Of a stretch of 64,000 bases of DNA, positions 8,173 through 16,755 are shown one piece after another (the stretch's first letter is position 1; the number at the start of each line of letters is the position of its first letter). Below the pieces are notes generated by a model. That model did no database searches. It was given only the letters and a program-made list of their open reading frames with translations, and had not been told where the DNA came from. The stretch comes from Comamonas sp. Y33R10-2 (GTDB taxonomy: Bacteria; Pseudomonadota; Gammaproteobacteria; Burkholderiales; Burkholderiaceae_C): the NCBI RefSeq assembly GCF_019355935.1, contig NZ_CP079925.1, forward strand, positions 3,100,001-3,164,000, written 5' to 3'. A program made the position numbers and the translations under genes.

Positions 8173-9503
8173 GCATGGATGTCGTTTTCGCCGAAAAGGA
8201 CAGTAACTTTTCGGACTCCAAACAGCTGCTGCTGATCAAAAACGTCGCGCATGAACACCTGCTGACAAGAGTGGAAGAGTTGGGCGCAGTTTTTGCCAAG
8301 TGGTCTAGCAGCCGTGTGCGCCAGTTTGTGCATCAGGAGCTGGAGCAGTTTGTGCGCCAGCAGCGCTTTCCTGTCAACGATGATGAAGTGCAATGGATAG
8401 CGCAGGCGCTGAATAAAGAGCTTTCGGGCCTAGGGCCGCTTGATGATTTGATGGCAGACCCTGAAGTCGAAGACATTCTGATCAACGGCTACAAGAGCGT
8501 CTTTGTCTCGCGCAAAGGGGTGCTGCAGCAAGAGACGCTGCACTTCACCGACAACGCCCATGTGCTGCGCATCGTGCGCCGCATTATTTCGCCGCTGGGG
8601 CGCCGTCTGGATGAGTCCAACCCTATGGTTGATGCACGTTTGCCGGATGGCGGACGTATCAATGTCGTGATCGAGCCGCTGTCGCTAGATGGCCCCGCAG
8701 TCTCCATTCGCAAGTTTCGCGACGACCCGCTGACGGTGCAGGATCTGGTCAGTTTTGGTACTTTGGATGAAGGCATGTCCCGCCTTTTAGAGCTGGCCGT
8801 GCGAGAGCGCTGCAACATTGTCATCAGCGGCGGCACCAGCTGCGGCAAGACCTCCATGCTCAACGCCATTGCGGGCTTTATTCCTGTGAATGAGCGCGTG
8901 GTGACCATTGAAGACACGGCGGAGCTAACGCTGCCGCACCCCCATGTGGTGCGCATGGAAAGCCGCCCCGGGGGCTTTGAAGGCGCAGGCGCTATCTCTA
9001 TACGCGACTTGATGCGCAACAGCCTGCGCATGCGCCCTGATCGCATTGTGGTGGGCGAGGTGCGCGGCGCTGAAGTGCTGGAGATGCTGCAGGCCATGAA
9101 CACCGGCCACGATGGCTCTATGGCCACGATTCACGCAAGCTCACCGCGTGAATGTCTGCATCGTATGGAAATGCTGGCGGGCTTTGCAGGCTTTCAGGGC
9201 AGCGAGGTGAGTTTGCGCCGTCAAATATCCAATGCGCTGGACTTTATTGTGCAAATCAGTCGCCTGCCCAATGGCAAGCGGCGCATTACATCGATCACCG
9301 AAGTCACCGGCATTACGGATAGCGTGATTGCCACGCAAGAGCTTTATCGACACGAGATTTTGCCGCAGACCGAGGGCGAAGACCTAGAGCGCTGGACAAG
9401 TTTGGGCATGGTGCCGCATACGCCAAAACTGACGCGTTTCAGAGCGCTGCTGCAACACGCAGGTAGCCAAACTGGCAATAACTCTGGGATGCGCCATGGC
9501 TAG
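8169..9503 (+). CDS. cpaF: Tad pilus secretion ATPase (CpaF/TadA)
   Basis: The motor ATPase of the Flp pilus, 444 residues. The N-terminal domain ends around residue 130. The catalytic domain carries Walker A GGTSCGKTSM near residue 221, the Asp box VVTIEDTAELTLPHPHVV, Walker B RMRPDRIVVGEVRG near residue 289 and the His box HDGSMATIHASSPRE. These are the hallmarks of the CpaF branch of the VirB11/PulE superfamily, and all appear intact. It would act at the cytoplasmic face together with TadB and TadC. The start overlaps cpaE by 4 bp and the end overlaps tadB by 8 bp, which points to translational coupling. Confidence 0.95.
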   Translation: MSMDVVFAEKDSNFSDSKQLLLIKNVAHEHLLTRVEELGAVFAKWSSSRVRQFVHQELEQFVRQQRFPVNDDEVQWIAQALNKELSGLGPLDDLMADPEVEDILINGYKSVFVSRKGVLQQETLHFTDNAHVLRIVRRIISPLGRRLDESNPMVDARLPDGGRINVVIEPLSLDGPAVSIRKFRDDPLTVQDLVSFGTLDEGMSRLLELAVRERCNIVISGGTSCGKTSMLNAIAGFIPVNERVVTIEDTAELTLPHPHVVRMESRPGGFEGAGAISIRDLMRNSLRMRPDRIVVGEVRGAEVLEMLQAMNTGHDGSMATIHASSPRECLHRMEMLAGFAGFQGSEVSLRRQISNALDFIVQISRLPNGKRRITSITEVTGITDSVIATQELYRHEILPQTEGEDLERWTSLGMVPHTPKLTRFRALLQHAGSQTGNNSGMRHG

Positions 9504-10482
9504 TAGCGCCTTCTTGCTATTGAGCTTGGCACTGCTGATAGCCGCCGCCGCTGTGGCGCTGTGGATGTTTACCAGTCGCCAGCAAAAGACGCGCAAGATG
9601 GCGCAGCATCTGGAGCAAAGCCTTGAGAAAAGCGCAGCCGCGTCCGCTGCTTCTGCCGCCTCTGCAGCTTTTACAGCCAGAGATGCCAATGCCTCAGCAT
9701 TTGATACCTCCATTGCAGATGCGCTGCTGGCTAAAGAAAGAAAAGCAGGTTGGCCTGTTCCCGCCATCTTGCTTGGCACAGTCAGCGCCAAGCTGTTTTA
9801 CGGGGGGCTGGCGCTGATTGCGGCCATGTTTATGGTCATAGGCCTTGCGGCCAGTTGGCTTGCTGCGAGTGCTGCCGTGGTGGTGCTGGGCATTGCCTTC
9901 TTCTTTTTTCTATATTCACGGGCGCAGAAATACCGCTCGCGGCTCACGCGTCAGTTGCCGGGTTTTTTAGATAACACCGTGCGGCTGGTGACGATTGGAA
10001 ACTCCATACAAGCCGCTTTTCAGATAGCTGCCGCGACGACCAAAGAGCCGCTGCAGTCGGTGATGGAAAAGTCAGCCAGTCTGGCCCGCGCGGGCATGGA
10101 TCTTGAAAACTCCGTCGCCCATGTAGCGCGCCAAACGCGGCTCGATGAGCTGCATTTGCTGGCGGCTATTTTGCGCATCAGCGTGCGTTATGGCGGCCGG
10201 GTCGATTTGCTGCTGGAGCGCGTTGCCAGCTTTATGCGCGACCGAGAGCAAGCGGAGCAGGACTTGTCCGCCATGACGGCAGAAACGCGCATGTCGGCTT
10301 GGGTGCTAAGTCTGCTGCCAGTCGCGGTATGCGGGCTGATTATTTCCTTTAACGCAGGCTATTTTTTGAAGATGTGGAACGACGCCAGTGGGCGCAACAT
10401 CATCTGGGCTGCTGCGGCCTTGCAGGTGTTTGGCGTGGCTCTGCTCTACCGCTTGGCTAAGCTCGATGAGGGGGCTGATTGA
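9496..10482 (+). CDS. tadB: Inner-membrane platform protein TadB
   Basis: A 328-residue membrane protein with an N-terminal helix (about residues 5-25), an Ala-rich linker, a pair of helices around 95-140 and a T2SSF/GspF-type cytoplasmic domain at about 155-280 (SLARAGMDLENSVAHVARQT, ILRISVRYGGRVDLLLERVA), then C-terminal helices. GspF-like proteins form the platform on which the CpaF ATPase works. TadB and TadC normally occur as an adjacent pair, as here. The ATG at 9496 overlaps cpaF by 8 bp. The Ser/Ala-rich linker near residues 45-65 is low complexity. Confidence 0.9.
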   Translation: MASSAFLLLSLALLIAAAAVALWMFTSRQQKTRKMAQHLEQSLEKSAAASAASAASAAFTARDANASAFDTSIADALLAKERKAGWPVPAILLGTVSAKLFYGGLALIAAMFMVIGLAASWLAASAAVVVLGIAFFFFLYSRAQKYRSRLTRQLPGFLDNTVRLVTIGNSIQAAFQIAAATTKEPLQSVMEKSASLARAGMDLENSVAHVARQTRLDELHLLAAILRISVRYGGRVDLLLERVASFMRDREQAEQDLSAMTAETRMSAWVLSLLPVAVCGLIISFNAGYFLKMWNDASGRNIIWAAAALQVFGVALLYRLAKLDEGAD

Positions 10483-11426
10483 TGGAAACCTCGCGCCTTC
10501 TTTTAATGCTCAGCGTGGCCTTTTTGATGCTGGCGGCGCTGGTTGCGGCGGGTTTGATTGCCTATGCCCATCAGCGGCGTGAACGCAGCAGTCAGGTGAT
10601 GACTGATGCCCTCAATCGCAGCGGTGTGACAGCCGCTGCAGTGCTCGGTAAACCAGTAAATATTCTCAAGGCCTTCAACGGCGGCGAAGCCCTGCCAGAG
10701 CATTGGCTCAACACCTCGTTTGGCAAGGCGCTGGTGGCTGAAGAAGACCGTATCTTGCTGGGTAAATGTGGGTGGGGCTCCACCCGTTCGCAGCTGCAAT
10801 ACTTGATAGCGCGCAGCGTATGTGCGCTAGTGTTGCCGCTGCTTGGCATCTTTGTTTTTTCGGGCAGTAAGAATTTTCTGTTCTACCTTTTTGCGGCGTT
10901 TGTCGTCGGTTTTCTGGCCCCTAAATGGGTGCTGCGTAGCGTGGCTGGCCGGCGCCGCGCCAGTGTGGCGCGAGAGCTGCCGCTGCTGGTGGATTTGCTG
11001 GGCTTGCTGCAAGGCACAGGTATGAGTCTGGACCAGACTTTGCAAGTCATTGGTTCGGACTTTGGCAACGTCATGCCCGTGCTCTCTAAAGAGGTAATGC
11101 TGGCCAACCAGCAGTACAGCCGAGGCAGCACGCGCGAGCGCTCTTTTGGCCGCATGAGCGAGGTTTATCAAAATGAGAATTTGGCCAACCTGACATCGCT
11201 GATGCTTCAAATCGACAAATACGGTGGCGCGGTGCAAGAGCCGCTGCGCGTGTTTGGCGAGCGCCTGCGCGAACAGCGCAAGGCCAAAATGAAAGAATTG
11301 ATCGGCAAGATTTCGGTCAAGATGACAGGCGTCATGGTGGTGACCCTGCTTCCGGCCCTGATCATTATTACGGCCGGACCCGGCTTTTTAGCGGTAATCC
11401 AGGCGTTGGGAGAGATGAGCAAATGA
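10482..11426 (+). CDS. tadC: Inner-membrane platform protein TadC
   Basis: The second GspF-like platform protein, 314 residues. It has an N-terminal helix, a helix pair around 110-145 (VCALVLPLLGIFVFSGS), the T2SSF domain with LPLLVDLLGLLQGTGMSLDQ near 165-185, and a C-terminal helix rich in Val/Leu/Ile (VMVVTLLPALIIITAGPGFL). I chose the ATG at 10482, which shares one base with the tadB stop (TGATG); a TTG one codon earlier is also open. The stop overlaps the tadD start by 4 bp. TadC usually pairs with TadB; both are required for Flp fibre assembly in characterised systems. Confidence 0.9.
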   Translation: METSRLLLMLSVAFLMLAALVAAGLIAYAHQRRERSSQVMTDALNRSGVTAAAVLGKPVNILKAFNGGEALPEHWLNTSFGKALVAEEDRILLGKCGWGSTRSQLQYLIARSVCALVLPLLGIFVFSGSKNFLFYLFAAFVVGFLAPKWVLRSVAGRRRASVARELPLLVDLLGLLQGTGMSLDQTLQVIGSDFGNVMPVLSKEVMLANQQYSRGSTRERSFGRMSEVYQNENLANLTSLMLQIDKYGGAVQEPLRVFGERLREQRKAKMKELIGKISVKMTGVMVVTLLPALIIITAGPGFLAVIQALGEMSK

Positions 11427-13135
11427 CGATAAAAAACCCGCATCTGATGCTGCCGCTGGCAGCCGTTGCCCTATCCATGCTGACAGGCTGCTCCAGCATG
11501 GGTAGCCTGATGGGGCAGAGCCAGCCGCAGCTGTCTCCCGCTGCCAAAGCCGCCGCTGAGATGCCGCTGGAAAAAGAAGTGGCAGTCAACACGCAAGAGA
11601 CTTATCTTTCGCTGGTCAAGCAGATGCAGGCCAAGTCGCTTTGGTACGCCTCTATTGCTCACCTTGATGCGCTGGATAAGCAGTGGGGTGCTTCCAGCGA
11701 CTCGCGCCTGATGCGTGCCGATGCTTTGCGGCAAGTCGGTCAGCTCAATGCTGCCGCCCTGATTTATCAAAGCCTGCTGAGCACGGCTAAAGATGGCGCT
11801 GCGCGCTACGGCTTGGGCCGTGTAGCCGCGCAAAATGGCGACTTTCGCTATGCCGCTCAGCAGATGGAGCAGGCGCGCATGAGCAACCCAGTCGACTCGC
11901 AGTTGTTGACGGATTTGGGCTACGTGCATCTGCGTGCGCGTGACCTGAATGCGGCGCGCATTCCCTTAATGCAGGCGGCACAACTCAACCCTGAAGATGC
12001 ACAGGCCAATGTCAATCTGAGCTTGTTCATGATGGTCAGTGGCCAAGCTGCGCAAGCCGAAGAATTTATGCGCGACCGCAAGCTGGATGCGCAGACTCGG
12101 CAGGCCGTGAAAGAGCAAGCCGGCGAGTGGCTGCAGGGGGCCAAGCAGGCTGCTCAAGCATTGCCAGACCCCGCGACGAAGGCCACAGGAAAAGTAGTAA
12201 ATCTCTCGCGCCAAGAAGTCGTGCAGCCTGCAGCCACCGTGGCTAAAACCGCTGAGCCCGTTGTTGCACCAGAAGCTGCCAAGGTGCAGGAGGTGCCCGC
12301 AGCAAAAAAATCTCTTCCGGAGCCTGAGGTGGCGCAGACTCCGGTAATCGTCTCAGCCCCGCCGCAAGTGACACCGGAGATCACGGCAGACGCAGCGCGT
12401 GCCAGCATGCCAGCGACAGCGCCGGCTGCGTTGGTTGAGCTGCCTTTGCCTTTGGCAAATTTAGCCCCGCCCATGCAGGCGCAAAGCGCGGCACGCGCTG
12501 CCAGTGGCGGCCAGTGGATGGTGTCTGGCGGCGGTTTTGACTCTGGGCGCTCGAGCTACCCCGGTCGCTTCATGCCTGCGACTTCTCAAACCTATGCTTA
12601 TGCGGTTCCTGCGCCTGCGTCAGTGTATGTGCCTTCGCAAGCGGATCTTGCTGCTTCAGTAGTACCTGTGGCTAAAGCAGTTGTCGCCGGGCCGTCAACC
12701 TCTGTAGTTGCTGTAAGCCCTGAGCCGCTCGTAGTGCAGCAGCATTTGATGACAAATCAAGCTCTTGCGGCGGTGCATCAAGCACCAGCAGCTCCTTTAT
12801 CTGTAGCAAATAAGGCATCGGTGCTTGCTCCTACTCTCGCACCTGCAGCGACGCCTGCAGCCGTACAGAAATTGCCTGAACTCCGTCAGCCCACAGGGCC
12901 TGCAAGATCGCTGCAAGAAGGTGCTGTGGTGATGGCTGTTGCGAATGTCACCAGCCCCGCTGCTGCGCGCGTGCGTCAGGCCAGTTCAATTAATGCCAGT
13001 CAGCAGGTAGTACAAGCCATGCTGCCGCGCCGCACAGCGCCTGAAGGTCTGTTTTTTGAAACCCCGGATGTGGAAACCAGCAGTCAGCCAGCCCCTTCAG
13101 CCAAGACAACCCCTCCCGAGCGTGTGTGGCCCTGA
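11423..13135 (+). CDS. tadD: TadD-like TPR lipoprotein with long Ala/Pro/Val-rich extension
   Basis: A 570-residue predicted lipoprotein. The signal peptide ends in the lipobox LTGC, giving a lipidated Cys at residue 23. Residues about 60-220 contain TPR-like repeats (ARYGLGRVAAQNGDFRYAAQ, SQLLTDLGYVHLRARDLNAA), as in TadD, which helps localise or stabilise the secretin. The remaining 350 residues are unusual for this family: long Ala/Pro/Val/Thr-rich low-complexity sequence with few predicted helices, making the protein about twice the usual length. The tail could span the periplasm or bind peptidoglycan, but nothing in the sequence proves this. It overlaps tadC by 4 bp. Confidence 0.85.
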   Translation: MTIKNPHLMLPLAAVALSMLTGCSSMGSLMGQSQPQLSPAAKAAAEMPLEKEVAVNTQETYLSLVKQMQAKSLWYASIAHLDALDKQWGASSDSRLMRADALRQVGQLNAAALIYQSLLSTAKDGAARYGLGRVAAQNGDFRYAAQQMEQARMSNPVDSQLLTDLGYVHLRARDLNAARIPLMQAAQLNPEDAQANVNLSLFMMVSGQAAQAEEFMRDRKLDAQTRQAVKEQAGEWLQGAKQAAQALPDPATKATGKVVNLSRQEVVQPAATVAKTAEPVVAPEAAKVQEVPAAKKSLPEPEVAQTPVIVSAPPQVTPEITADAARASMPATAPAALVELPLPLANLAPPMQAQSAARAASGGQWMVSGGGFDSGRSSYPGRFMPATSQTYAYAVPAPASVYVPSQADLAASVVPVAKAVVAGPSTSVVAVSPEPLVVQQHLMTNQALAAVHQAPAAPLSVANKASVLAPTLAPAATPAAVQKLPELRQPTGPARSLQEGAVVMAVANVTSPAAARVRQASSINASQQVVQAMLPRRTAPEGLFFETPDVETSSQPAPSAKTTPPERVWP

Positions 13136-13165
13136 TCCGCTGGCGTGAATTTCCAAGGAAACCTT

Positions 13166-13615
13166 ATGAACACCCGAACTCTTTCCCTCACGCTGGGCCG
13201 TGCAATCACTCTGGCAGCGATGACTGCAGGCATGGCTTCGGCGGCCCTTGCACAGCAGGCCAATACCAGTACAGGCAGCAGCAACGGCGTGACCAATATG
13301 AGCGCTCCAAAAAGTGTTGCACCCGTATCAGTCACTGCAGCCCCAACGCCAACGGCTGCAGCACAGGCTGCGGTGACTCAGACGCAGAATCCCAGCAATG
13401 CATCGTTGACACCGCCGGCCACCAACCGTGTGGGGGACGCCACCAACTACTTGCTGAAACTGCAAGCGGACGGTCAGCACGCATCGCGCAATGCCTACCC
13501 TGTGACCAGCGACGTGGCGCAGCGAAGCTATACGCGCTATCTGGAGAGCTTCACCCACAAGATTCCCGAAAGCGCTGATTCGCAAGTGGGCAGCAAATCT
13601 GGCGGTAGCAAGTAA
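13166..13615 (+). CDS. DUF3613-containing exported protein of the Tad cluster
   Basis: A small exported protein, 149 residues from the ATG at 13166. I chose this start because AAGGAA at 13155-13160 precedes it; a GTG at 13145 would add seven residues in front of the signal peptide. The signal peptide ends around MASAALAQQ. A Thr/Ala/Pro-rich spacer of 60 residues follows. The C-terminal part, from GDATNYLLKLQADGQ to YTRYLESFTHKIPES, matches my recollection of DUF3613, a short domain found almost only beside Tad genes. It lies between tadD and tadG. The biochemical role is unknown; periplasmic partnership with TadD or the secretin is an inference from location. Confidence 0.75.
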   Translation: MNTRTLSLTLGRAITLAAMTAGMASAALAQQANTSTGSSNGVTNMSAPKSVAPVSVTAAPTPTAAAQAAVTQTQNPSNASLTPPATNRVGDATNYLLKLQADGQHASRNAYPVTSDVAQRSYTRYLESFTHKIPESADSQVGSKSGGSK

Positions 13616-13637
13616 ACGCCAGCAAAAGGTCCACTGC

Positions 13638-15545
13638 ATGCAGTCTTCTGGAACAGGTCTTCACCGTGCCCGCATCCACAGCCAATCCGGCTCAGTGGCG
13701 ATGCTGGGAGCGCTATGGCTGATGATTGCGGTGATCTGTTTGGCGACCATTGATATTGGCAATGTGTTTTGGCAGAAACGGGAGTTGCAGAAAATTGCGG
13801 ATTTGGCTGCGCTGGCGGGGGCATCTGTCACGGCCATGAAAGACTGCAGCGCAAGTGCGCAACAAAACGCGTTAAAAAATGGAGCAGTTTCTCAGGAGGT
13901 TAAAGCTGAGTGTGGCAATTGGAATAAAACACGGGCGGGCGCTACAGCCAGCGATATGTTTGTTGCTGGCCAAGATCCATTTAATGCAAGCCGTGTACAG
14001 ATCAGCCGTTCCGTTCCATTCCTTTTTGTATGGCAAGCGACGGGAGCCTCAGCTCGTACAGTGGATGCGAATGCCGTGGCATGGCGAGCACAGCCTGCAG
14101 CCGCTTTGACGATCCGCTCAACGCTGCTTAAGGTTGATACAAAACAGTCGCCAATTCTTAATGCAATTTTGGGCGGCTTGCTTGGTTCCAGCATCAGCTT
14201 GGATGCGGTTGGCTGGAATGGATTAGCGAATACTCAGATTAATCTGTTGCAGTTTCTTGATTTTCTGGCGCCTCGTATTGGATTAAATGTGGGTGACTAT
14301 GACAAGCTGGTGAATGCTGATGTGTCTGTCGGCGTGTTGTTGCAGGTCATGGTCGATGCGGTGCAGCAAAGCGGAAATACCGCCTCCGTGGGTGTGCAAG
14401 CATTGAACCAACTGGTCACTGCGGCGCTGGGTGTGCCTGCGATGAAGCTCAAATTGTCGCAACTGCTGAATTTACAGTCGGGCTTGGACTCTTCTGCACT
14501 GGATCTGGGTTTGAATGTTTTTGACTTGGTGCAGGGGGCAATTCAGGTTGGTAATAGCAATAGTGCCGTATCTGCCGCAGTGGCGGTGCCACTTCCTGGA
14601 CTACTGGACCTAAACGTTTTTCTTAAAGTGATTGAGCCGCCACAGTTGTCTTCTGTCGGTGACCCGCAACTGGCAAAGCTGGACCCTCTTGGACCTAATC
14701 GGATATATGTACGTACTGCGCAAGTTCGGCTTTTGGTGTCAGTTGAAGCCCCTGTCCTAGGTGGCCTGTTTCAAGTCATTGATGCTTTGCTGAAGCCGCT
14801 GTCGCCAGTCATTGCACTTTTGAATGTGTTGCTGGGCAATGTGGATGGATATGCGGATATGACTATCCTGCCACCTAATACTCGGCTGGATTTGAGTCTT
14901 GATGTTGGGGGGGGGCAATCCTATGTCACAGACTACGACTGCAATGCTGGAAGCAAAAAATTGGTGACTTCGACGCGGACGGCGCTAGCCGATATTCGTC
15001 TGGGCCGTCTTGGAAATTCTCTGGATGAGGCCAAGACTCAGGCGTTTGGAACGCGTGCTCCCGTCAGCATGGCACCCTTGCCGGTGGTTCGGCTCGATTG
15101 CATTGGATGTGACGGTTTTGGCAAACGTACTCCCCAGTATTTTGGTGGGTTAGGTCTCTTGGTTGATACGCCTGTCGCTGCAAACACGAATCCTCAATTC
15201 ACATTCAATGACCCGCCAAGGCTACAGGACGAGCCGCAGTGGAAGGCGTTGTCCGCTAATAACATCGTGGGTAGCTTGTCGGCAACCGTTCAGAGCCTGA
15301 ATGTTCTTAAAGAGTTAACGCCGGACCCTCGTGCCAAACCGGGTGGAATTCAGGCTTTGCTGAAAGTGGTTAATGATGTACTTGGATCATTGCTGTCGCT
15401 TCTGCAGACGATCATTTCAGGTTTGCTTTCACCGCTGCTAGACCCTTTGATCAACGTGCTTCTCAAAGCATTGGGGATTGATCTGGCTCAGACGGAAGTG
15501 GGTGCTCGACTAACTTGTGGTGTACATCCGGAGTTGGTTTATTGA
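13638..15545 (+). CDS. tadG: TadG-like pseudopilin
   Basis: A 635-residue protein. The N terminus (QSGSVAMLGALWLMIAVICL) is a TadG/TadE-type segment: a basic leader, a Gly, then one hydrophobic helix, followed by the typical DIGNVFWQKRELQKIADLAA. The large external part shows no recognisable von Willebrand A domain and instead contains many Leu-rich amphipathic stretches (LLGSSISLDAVG, LLSLLQTIISGLLSPLLDPL). A few Cys residues in the last third (LDCIGCDGFG) might form a disulphide. TadG-like proteins are minor pilus components or tip-associated in other systems. It is the last gene of the locus and its end overlaps the convergent pncC gene by 7 bp. Confidence 0.8.
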   Translation: MQSSGTGLHRARIHSQSGSVAMLGALWLMIAVICLATIDIGNVFWQKRELQKIADLAALAGASVTAMKDCSASAQQNALKNGAVSQEVKAECGNWNKTRAGATASDMFVAGQDPFNASRVQISRSVPFLFVWQATGASARTVDANAVAWRAQPAAALTIRSTLLKVDTKQSPILNAILGGLLGSSISLDAVGWNGLANTQINLLQFLDFLAPRIGLNVGDYDKLVNADVSVGVLLQVMVDAVQQSGNTASVGVQALNQLVTAALGVPAMKLKLSQLLNLQSGLDSSALDLGLNVFDLVQGAIQVGNSNSAVSAAVAVPLPGLLDLNVFLKVIEPPQLSSVGDPQLAKLDPLGPNRIYVRTAQVRLLVSVEAPVLGGLFQVIDALLKPLSPVIALLNVLLGNVDGYADMTILPPNTRLDLSLDVGGGQSYVTDYDCNAGSKKLVTSTRTALADIRLGRLGNSLDEAKTQAFGTRAPVSMAPLPVVRLDCIGCDGFGKRTPQYFGGLGLLVDTPVAANTNPQFTFNDPPRLQDEPQWKALSANNIVGSLSATVQSLNVLKELTPDPRAKPGGIQALLKVVNDVLGSLLSLLQTIISGLLSPLLDPLINVLLKALGIDLAQTEVGARLTCGVHPELVY

Positions 15546-16051
15546 TAACTAGCGAGAGTTTTAAGCAGCTCCTGCAGAGCTGATTTCAAAGTAGCTTGGC
15601 GAATATGGTGGCGGCTTCCTTCTAGATGTAGCAGCGTGCTCAAGCATTTATTTCGCACACACAACCCCACCCATACCGTCCCCACAGGCTTCTGCACAGA
15701 CCCGCCCCCAGGCCCGGCAATTCCCGTCACTGCAATGCTGACCTGAGCACGTGAGTGGCGAATCGCGCCTTCGGCCATCGCACGCACCACTTCTTCGCTG
15801 ACGGCGCCGTGTTTGGCAATCAGCTCGGCGGGAACACCCAGCATTTCGGTTTTGGCCTCGTTGGAATAAGTCACAAAGCCGCGATCAAACCATTGGCTGG
15901 AGCCTGCGAGATCGGTGCAGGCTGCGGCGATCATGCCGCCGGTGCAGCTTTCTGCGGTGGCCAGCATCCAGCCTTCTTCGGTGAGCTTGGCAGCTAGTTG
16001 TTGCACCAGTTCTTCAATGCAGGGTTCTAGTTCGCTCATCGCCTTCTCCAT
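15539..16051 (-). CDS. pncC: Nicotinamide-nucleotide amidohydrolase (CinA C-terminal domain)
   Basis: A 170-residue stand-alone CinA-C domain. Such proteins deamidate nicotinamide mononucleotide to nicotinate mononucleotide in pyridine-nucleotide salvage. The family hallmarks are clear: TAESCTGGMIAAACTDLAGS with the catalytic Ser/Cys region, FVTYSNEAKTEMLGV, and AVTGIAGPGGG. Length matches E. coli PncC/YgaD (165 residues); the N-terminal COG1058 domain of full CinA is absent, as usual for PncC. It lies directly downstream of pgpA on the minus strand, 7 bp away, and the two are probably co-transcribed. Confidence 0.92.
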   Translation of the reverse strand: MEKAMSELEPCIEELVQQLAAKLTEEGWMLATAESCTGGMIAAACTDLAGSSQWFDRGFVTYSNEAKTEMLGVPAELIAKHGAVSEEVVRAMAEGAIRHSRAQVSIAVTGIAGPGGGSVQKPVGTVWVGLCVRNKCLSTLLHLEGSRHHIRQATLKSALQELLKTLASYQ

Positions 16052-16058
16052 TGCTTAT

Positions 16059-16652
16059 TTAGAAGAAATGTCGCCACAGCGCGATTACAAGTAGCGTGCA
16101 GAAGGCCGCAACTAGGTCATCCCACATGATTCCCCAGCCGCCGCGCGGACCGAAGCCTTTGAACAGGCGGTCTGCCCACTTGACGGGCTGAGGCTTGACG
16201 GCATCGAAGAAGCGGAACAGCGCAAAGCAGACGAGTTGGCCCCAGAAACCCAGAGGTGTGCATAGCCACAAAATAATCCACATGGCGACGACTTCGTCCC
16301 AGACGATATGGCCGGGGTCGGCCACGCGCATGTTCTGTGCGGTGACGGTGCAGGCCCACCAGCCCACGGGGATACTGGCGGCAATCACCCAGCCGATCTG
16401 CGCTTTGTCCAGCCACTGCGCTAGTATCAGATAGGACAGCCAGGCCCATAGCGTGCCGAAGGTGCCGGGTGCTATGCGGGGCAGGCCTGAGCCAAAGCCC
16501 AGAGCAATCATGTGGGCCGGGTGCTGCAGCATGAAGCGGACCGAGGGGTGAGCGATGGGCGCGGCCCCTATATCGGGGCGCGCTTTGTTATTGATAGCTG
16601 CTTGCGCTCTATCTGCCTGCGCTTCAGAGGTATTTGAGGGTTCATCGGTCAT
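16059..16652 (-). CDS. pgpA: Phosphatidylglycerophosphatase A
   Basis: A 197-residue membrane enzyme that removes the phosphate from phosphatidylglycerol phosphate in phospholipid synthesis. The PgpA signature GFGSGLPRIAPGTFGTLWA and the DEVVAMW motif are present, with four hydrophobic segments. The first 35 residues precede the normal start of the domain and are polar; the DNA encoding AQADRAQAAINN there lies inside a dispersed repeat (16587-16636), so part of this N-terminal extension seems to come from a repeat insertion. pncC follows closely downstream. Confidence 0.92.
   Translation of the reverse strand: MTDEPSNTSEAQADRAQAAINNKARPDIGAAPIAHPSVRFMLQHPAHMIALGFGSGLPRIAPGTFGTLWAWLSYLILAQWLDKAQIGWVIAASIPVGWWACTVTAQNMRVADPGHIVWDEVVAMWIILWLCTPLGFWGQLVCFALFRFFDAVKPQPVKWADRLFKGFGPRGGWGIMWDDLVAAFCTLLVIALWRHFF
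16587..16636. repeat. Dispersed ATAGCT repeat inside the pgpA coding start
   Basis: Starts ttattGATAGCTGCTTG on the plus strand and ends near ttcagaggtattt. It shares the T-rich entry, the ATAGCT core and overall length with copies at 24271, 31990 and 47361. Here it is translated as part of the pgpA N-terminal extension. Confidence 0.5.
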
Positions 16653-16706
16653 GACTCGATGATACGCGTGGCCTTGGCGCTGCCAATACTCATCTTGTCA
16701 GGGTGT

Positions 16707-16745
16707 CACGCAGTCTTGCCCTTCTTGCGGGGGCAAGGCTGCGTG
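16707..16745 (-). terminator. Strong hairpin downstream of the MuiA-like gene
   Basis: A 15-bp stem with one G-T pair: cacgcagtcttgccc pairs with gggcaaggctgcgtg. It begins 11 bp past the stop of the gene ending at 16756. No T-run follows on the minus strand, so it may slow or protect RNA ends rather than terminate fully. Confidence 0.6.
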
Positions 16746-16755
16746 GGAGTCGCTT

